Program-made: the position numbers and the translations under genes | NCBI RefSeq assembly: GCF_002377945.1 | Contig: NZ_DFQV01000026.1 | Span: 11,404-75,034 of the forward strand | Reading direction: 5' to 3' | Length of the DNA stretch: 63,631 nucleotides | Source: Psychrobacter sp. UBA3480 | GTDB lineage: Bacteria; Pseudomonadota; Gammaproteobacteria; Pseudomonadales; Moraxellaceae | In this document: positions 60,450 through 63,631 of the stretch, in pieces | Layout: each line of letters begins with the position of its first letter | Position numbering within the stretch: the first letter of the stretch is position 1 | The notes under the pieces: model-generated | What the model saw: only the letters and a program-made list of their open reading frames with translations | What the model was told of the DNA's origin: nothing | Databases searched by the model: none

Positions 60450-61925
60450 ATGTCAGCCCACACCGCCCAACAGATATTGCAGCAAGACCCAACCAAATCA
60501 CTTTATATCAATGGTGAATGGCAGGCAGGCGTAAATACCGTTGCCAATATCAATCCATCTGATATCACTGACACTATCGGTGAGTTCGCACAAGCAAGTA
60601 GCGATCAAGTCAAAGACGCTATTGATGCTGCCCGTCACGCTCAGCCAAAGTGGGAAGCGACTCCTTTAGAAAAGAAGCAGTCTATCCTACAAGCCATTGG
60701 CGATGAAATGATTTCCCGTTGTGATGAGCTAGGTACGCTGTTGTCACTTGAAGAAGGTAAGCCGTTTGCGGAAGGTCGCGGTGAGATTTACCGTGCAGGT
60801 CAGTTCTTTCATTACTATGCAGCGGAAGTATTGCGTCAAATGGGTGATACGGCTGATTCAGTGCGTCCTGGTGTCAAAGTTGAAGTTACCCGTGAAGCAG
60901 TCGGAGTGGTCGCGATTATCTCACCTTGGAACTTTCCAACTGCCACCGCTGTATGGAAAATCGCGCCAGCATTAGCGTTTGGTAACACTGTCATTTGGAA
61001 GCCTGCCAATTTAACGCCAGCCAGCGCGGTCGCATTGGCTGAAATCATTCATCGCCAAGGCCTGCCAGAAGGCACATTTAACTTACTATTGGGTGGCGGC
61101 TCGTCAGTCGGTGATGCCCTCATTAATTCTACAGACATCGATGCCGTCAGCTTTACGGGTTCTGTACCAACAGGTCGCAAAGTTGCGGCTGCGACGGCAC
61201 CAAATTTTATCCGTTGTCAGCTTGAGATGGGCAGCAAAAACGCTTTGGTTATCGCTGACGATGCCGATTTGCAAGTCGCTATCGATGCAGCAGTGGCTGG
61301 TGCGTTCGGCGGTTCGGGTCAAAAATGTACGGCTTCTTCACGTCTTATCGTGATGGACGGTATTCACGATGCGTTTGTAGACGGTGTGATTGCCAAAATG
61401 AAAACCTTGAAAGTCGGTCATGCGCTTGAAGACGGTATCTTTATGGGTCCTGTTGTCGATGACAAGCAGCTGGCATCAAACATGGACTGGATCGAAAAAG
61501 CCAAGCAGTCTGGTGCTCATTTGGCGTTTGGCGGTGAGCGTTTAGAGATGCCGCATGACGGCTACTATATGTCGCCTACGTTATTTACTGAGACGGATAA
61601 CAGCTGGGATATCAACCAAGAAGAAGTGTTTGCCCCGCTGGCGTGTGTCTTGCGTGTCAAAAATCTAGAAGAGGCGATTGCCATGACCAATGATACGCGA
61701 TTTGGTCTGACGGGCGGCATCATTACCCAAAGCTTACGCAACAGTGCGATGTTCAAAGAGCAAGTACAAGCAGGCTGCGTCATGGTCAATCTGGCAACTG
61801 CAGGTACTGACTATCACGTGCCATTTGGTGGTCGTAAGCAGTCAAGCTTTGGCCCGCGTGAGCAAGGTCAATATGCCAAAGAGTTCTATACCATCGTCAA
61901 GACCGCTTATCAAAAAGCGTACTAG
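60450..61925 (+). CDS. NAD(P)-dependent aldehyde (semialdehyde) dehydrogenase
   Basis: 491 residues. ISPWNFPTATAVWKIAPAL (cofactor), VSFTGSVPTGRKV, LEMGSKNALVI (catalytic Glu) and FGGSGQKCTASSRL (catalytic Cys near residue 290) are all typical of ALDHs. Its closest recalled type is 2-oxoglutarate semialdehyde or succinate semialdehyde dehydrogenase. AAGGAAG precedes the ATG. With RidA and an M19-type protein, a hydroxyproline/betaine-like catabolic route is plausible. Confidence 0.9.
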   Translation: MSAHTAQQILQQDPTKSLYINGEWQAGVNTVANINPSDITDTIGEFAQASSDQVKDAIDAARHAQPKWEATPLEKKQSILQAIGDEMISRCDELGTLLSLEEGKPFAEGRGEIYRAGQFFHYYAAEVLRQMGDTADSVRPGVKVEVTREAVGVVAIISPWNFPTATAVWKIAPALAFGNTVIWKPANLTPASAVALAEIIHRQGLPEGTFNLLLGGGSSVGDALINSTDIDAVSFTGSVPTGRKVAAATAPNFIRCQLEMGSKNALVIADDADLQVAIDAAVAGAFGGSGQKCTASSRLIVMDGIHDAFVDGVIAKMKTLKVGHALEDGIFMGPVVDDKQLASNMDWIEKAKQSGAHLAFGGERLEMPHDGYYMSPTLFTETDNSWDINQEEVFAPLACVLRVKNLEEAIAMTNDTRFGLTGGIITQSLRNSAMFKEQVQAGCVMVNLATAGTDYHVPFGGRKQSSFGPREQGQYAKEFYTIVKTAYQKAY

Positions 61926-62030
61926 GGATGTCTTAACAAGAATACTCGTCGCTATCTGAACGTGCTGTACCAAAAGGTACTTACTTGCTAAAGATAGCGG
62001 CTATCGATAAAAGTATTAAAAGGAATTGAT

Positions 62031-63020
62031 ATGTACCAAGACCATATCGTCATTGATGGATTACAGTATAGCCATTGGGATCGCGACTACTTTAAGATGC
62101 TACAAGCCAGTGGTATCAATGCAGTACACGCCACCTTGGTCTATCACGAAGACGCTCGCCAAACCATGACCCGCTTTAGCGAATGGCATGCACGCTTTGA
62201 GCAAAACTCAGATCTTATATTACCCGTGTACTCAGTGGCTGATATTAAAACGGCAAAAGAGCAGGGTAAAGTTGGCATCTTTTTTGGCGCGCAGAATTGC
62301 TCACCAATCGACGATGAAATTGGTTTGATTAGCGTGATGCGTCGTCTGGGTCTATTGATCATGCAGCTGACTTACAACAACCAGAGCTTACTAGCGACAG
62401 GTTGTTATGAGCAGAATGATAGCGGTATCACCCGGTTTGGTCAGCAAGCCATCGCTGAGATGAATCGTGTCGGTATGATTATCGATATGTCACACAGCGC
62501 TGAGCGCTCAACGCTTGAGGCGATAGAAGTGTCGTCGCGTCCGATATGTATTAGCCATGCCAATCCAACCACGGCTCATGATGCACTGCGTAATAAATCG
62601 GATACAGTCATCAGTGCATTGACTCAAGCAGGCGGGTTGTTAGGGTTTAGTTTATACCCGTTTCATTTGCCAAATGGTAGTGACTGTACGCTCGATGACT
62701 TCTGTACCATGATTGCCAATTGCGCTGATAAGTATGGTGTGGAGCATTTAGCGATTGGCAGTGACTTGTGTCTTAATCAACCACAAGCTGTACTTGAGTG
62801 GATGCGTAATGGACGTTGGTCAAAAGCGATGGACTATGGCGAAGGCAATGCCAGTAATTCAGGTTGGCCAGATACTTTGCCATGGTTCGCTGGCAAAGAC
62901 GGTATGGAAAACATCTATAACGGTCTGCTAAAGCACGGTTTTAATGAAAGTGATGCTGGAAAAGTCATTGGTCAAAACTGGTTCGATTTTTTAGAGCAAG
63001 GCTTAAAGCCTTTGGCTTAA
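62031..63020 (+). CDS. M19 (membrane dipeptidase) family protein, atypical
   Basis: 329 residues, soluble, no signal peptide. VIDGLQYSHWDRDYF replaces the usual N-terminal HxD metal motif (normally DGHND-like), but GIFFGAQN, IIDMSHSAERS, ICISHAN and AIGSDL remain. It thus resembles a divergent branch of the family, as I recall for a protein encoded in the Pseudomonas betaine/dimethylglycine region. Dipeptidase activity is doubtful. AAAAGGA precedes the ATG. It lies between the aldehyde dehydrogenase and a BCCT transporter. Confidence 0.82.
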   Translation: MYQDHIVIDGLQYSHWDRDYFKMLQASGINAVHATLVYHEDARQTMTRFSEWHARFEQNSDLILPVYSVADIKTAKEQGKVGIFFGAQNCSPIDDEIGLISVMRRLGLLIMQLTYNNQSLLATGCYEQNDSGITRFGQQAIAEMNRVGMIIDMSHSAERSTLEAIEVSSRPICISHANPTTAHDALRNKSDTVISALTQAGGLLGFSLYPFHLPNGSDCTLDDFCTMIANCADKYGVEHLAIGSDLCLNQPQAVLEWMRNGRWSKAMDYGEGNASNSGWPDTLPWFAGKDGMENIYNGLLKHGFNESDAGKVIGQNWFDFLEQGLKPLA

Positions 63021-63218
63021 CCAATCAGTCTTAAAACAGTGTTTCAATCAACGGTTACTCGACATCGCTATAAGACGACAGTCGTGTTATAGCGCATATC
63101 TGTTTGAAGTAGGTAATTTAAATTAGATAGGTATGTATAGTGAGGTCGTTTGATCACATCCTCATTGCTACCACTCTGATCTAAAACGCAACGTTAGCAT
63201 AGTATATGGAGCCACATC

Positions 63219-63631
63219 ATGGCCGACTTAAAGGGATTTAATCAAAATGAGCAAGGACGCTCAACTCCTGTTAATCAAGGAGCAAATGACACCAAAGCCG
63301 CCGCTATTTCTACCGACACATTAGGCCTTAAAAATCCTGCGTTTTGGTACAGTGGCGGATTCATTGTAGCCTTTGTTTTGATGGCAATTTTTGCAGAAGC
63401 GCGTTTGGCAAAAATAGTCGAAGTGGGCTTTTCGTGGTCCGTCAAAATATTTGGGCCTTTTTGGCAGATATTGCTACTAGCTACTTTTGTCATTGCTTTG
63501 GCAGTCGGTGCTGGTCGTACAGGACGTGTGATTTTAGGCAATTTACCCGTACCTGAGATAGACAGTTTTAAATGGATGGCTATTCTTTTCTGCACACTAT
63601 TGGCTGGGGGCGGGGTTTTTTGGGCTGCCGC
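63219..63631 (+). CDS. BCCT-family transporter (partial, N-terminus only)
   Basis: The first 137 codons are in the window; the rest lies beyond. The residues LKNPAFWYSGGFIVAFVLMAIF form TM1, and IDSFKWMAILFCTLLAGGG is a BCCT-type later helix. The family imports betaine, choline, carnitine or proline-like quaternary ammonium compounds by Na+ or proton symport. The ATG is preceded by ATGGAGCC. It follows the M19-type gene by 198 bp on the same strand and is probably the uptake partner of the RidA-aldehyde dehydrogenase set. Confidence 0.85.
   Translation, partial: MADLKGFNQNEQGRSTPVNQGANDTKAAAISTDTLGLKNPAFWYSGGFIVAFVLMAIFAEARLAKIVEVGFSWSVKIFGPFWQILLLATFVIALAVGAGRTGRVILGNLPVPEIDSFKWMAILFCTLLAGGGVFWAA

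Noticed and set aside
1..63631. tRNA, rRNA, riboswitch, CRISPR array, plasmid origin or prophage
   Set aside because: I looked on both strands and saw no cloverleaf gene, rRNA conserved block, spaced repeat array, phage structural gene or replication gene; a tRNAscan or Infernal search was not possible.

Overview
The window looks like chromosomal DNA of a Moraxellaceae gammaproteobacterium, most likely Psychrobacter. This is inferred from moderate-to-low GC, the family types present and the gene order; no database search was possible. No rRNA, tRNA, CRISPR array or intact transposase gene was found. Two genes run off the ends: a TRAP solute receptor at the left and a BCCT transporter at the right.

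Layout. (1) 1-10.2 kb: phenylalanine/tyrosine catabolism on both strands (phhA, phhB, tyrB, 4-hydroxyphenylpyruvate dioxygenase, fahA), with a LysR regulator, a VOC-fold protein and an NhaC-type antiporter. Homogentisate dioxygenase and maleylacetoacetate isomerase are not in the window. (2) 10.3-19.7 kb: a siderophore iron block (siderophore-interacting reductase, two TonB-dependent receptors each preceded by a Fur-box-like palindrome, a PepSY membrane protein and a PvdE/YojI-type ABC exporter). (3) 20.0-25.3 kb: a flavin monooxygenase, a BASS symporter, an epimerase and an SDR in one tight operon, facing a second BASS symporter across a 15-bp minisatellite. (4) 25.5-35.0 kb: a PAP2 plus dual-specificity-phosphatase fusion, a GST with a decayed paralogue nearby, a repeat-rich small exported protein, and a four-gene glycosyltransferase operon. 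(5) 35.5-44.5 kb: regulators, SDR, EamA transporter, homocysteine methyltransferase-like protein, two lipoproteins, and an MDR/GST pair with a divergent LysR gene. (6) 44.6-53.0 kb: an IclR-controlled 5-oxoproline/carboxylase cluster resembling the Bacillus ycsFGI-kipIAR set, with added biotin carboxylase, a biotin carrier and a second carrier-like protein without the biotin lysine. (7) 53.1-58.9 kb: an accessory block (PIN-domain protein, cueR, copA, orphan NADAR antitoxin-like protein) lying between two inverted copies of a short TA-flanked element. (8) 58.9 kb to the end: LysR, RidA, aldehyde dehydrogenase, an M19-like protein and a BCCT transporter, probably for a betaine or amino-acid-derived compound.

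The least ordinary signals are the small mobile-element-like repeats (a 160/170-bp pair, a 278-bp relative and an unrelated 109-bp palindromic unit), two gene relics (a GST paralogue and a cueR 3' end beside the PIN gene), the lysine-less biotin-carrier paralogue and the orphan NADAR protein. I saw no complete system that I can claim is new.
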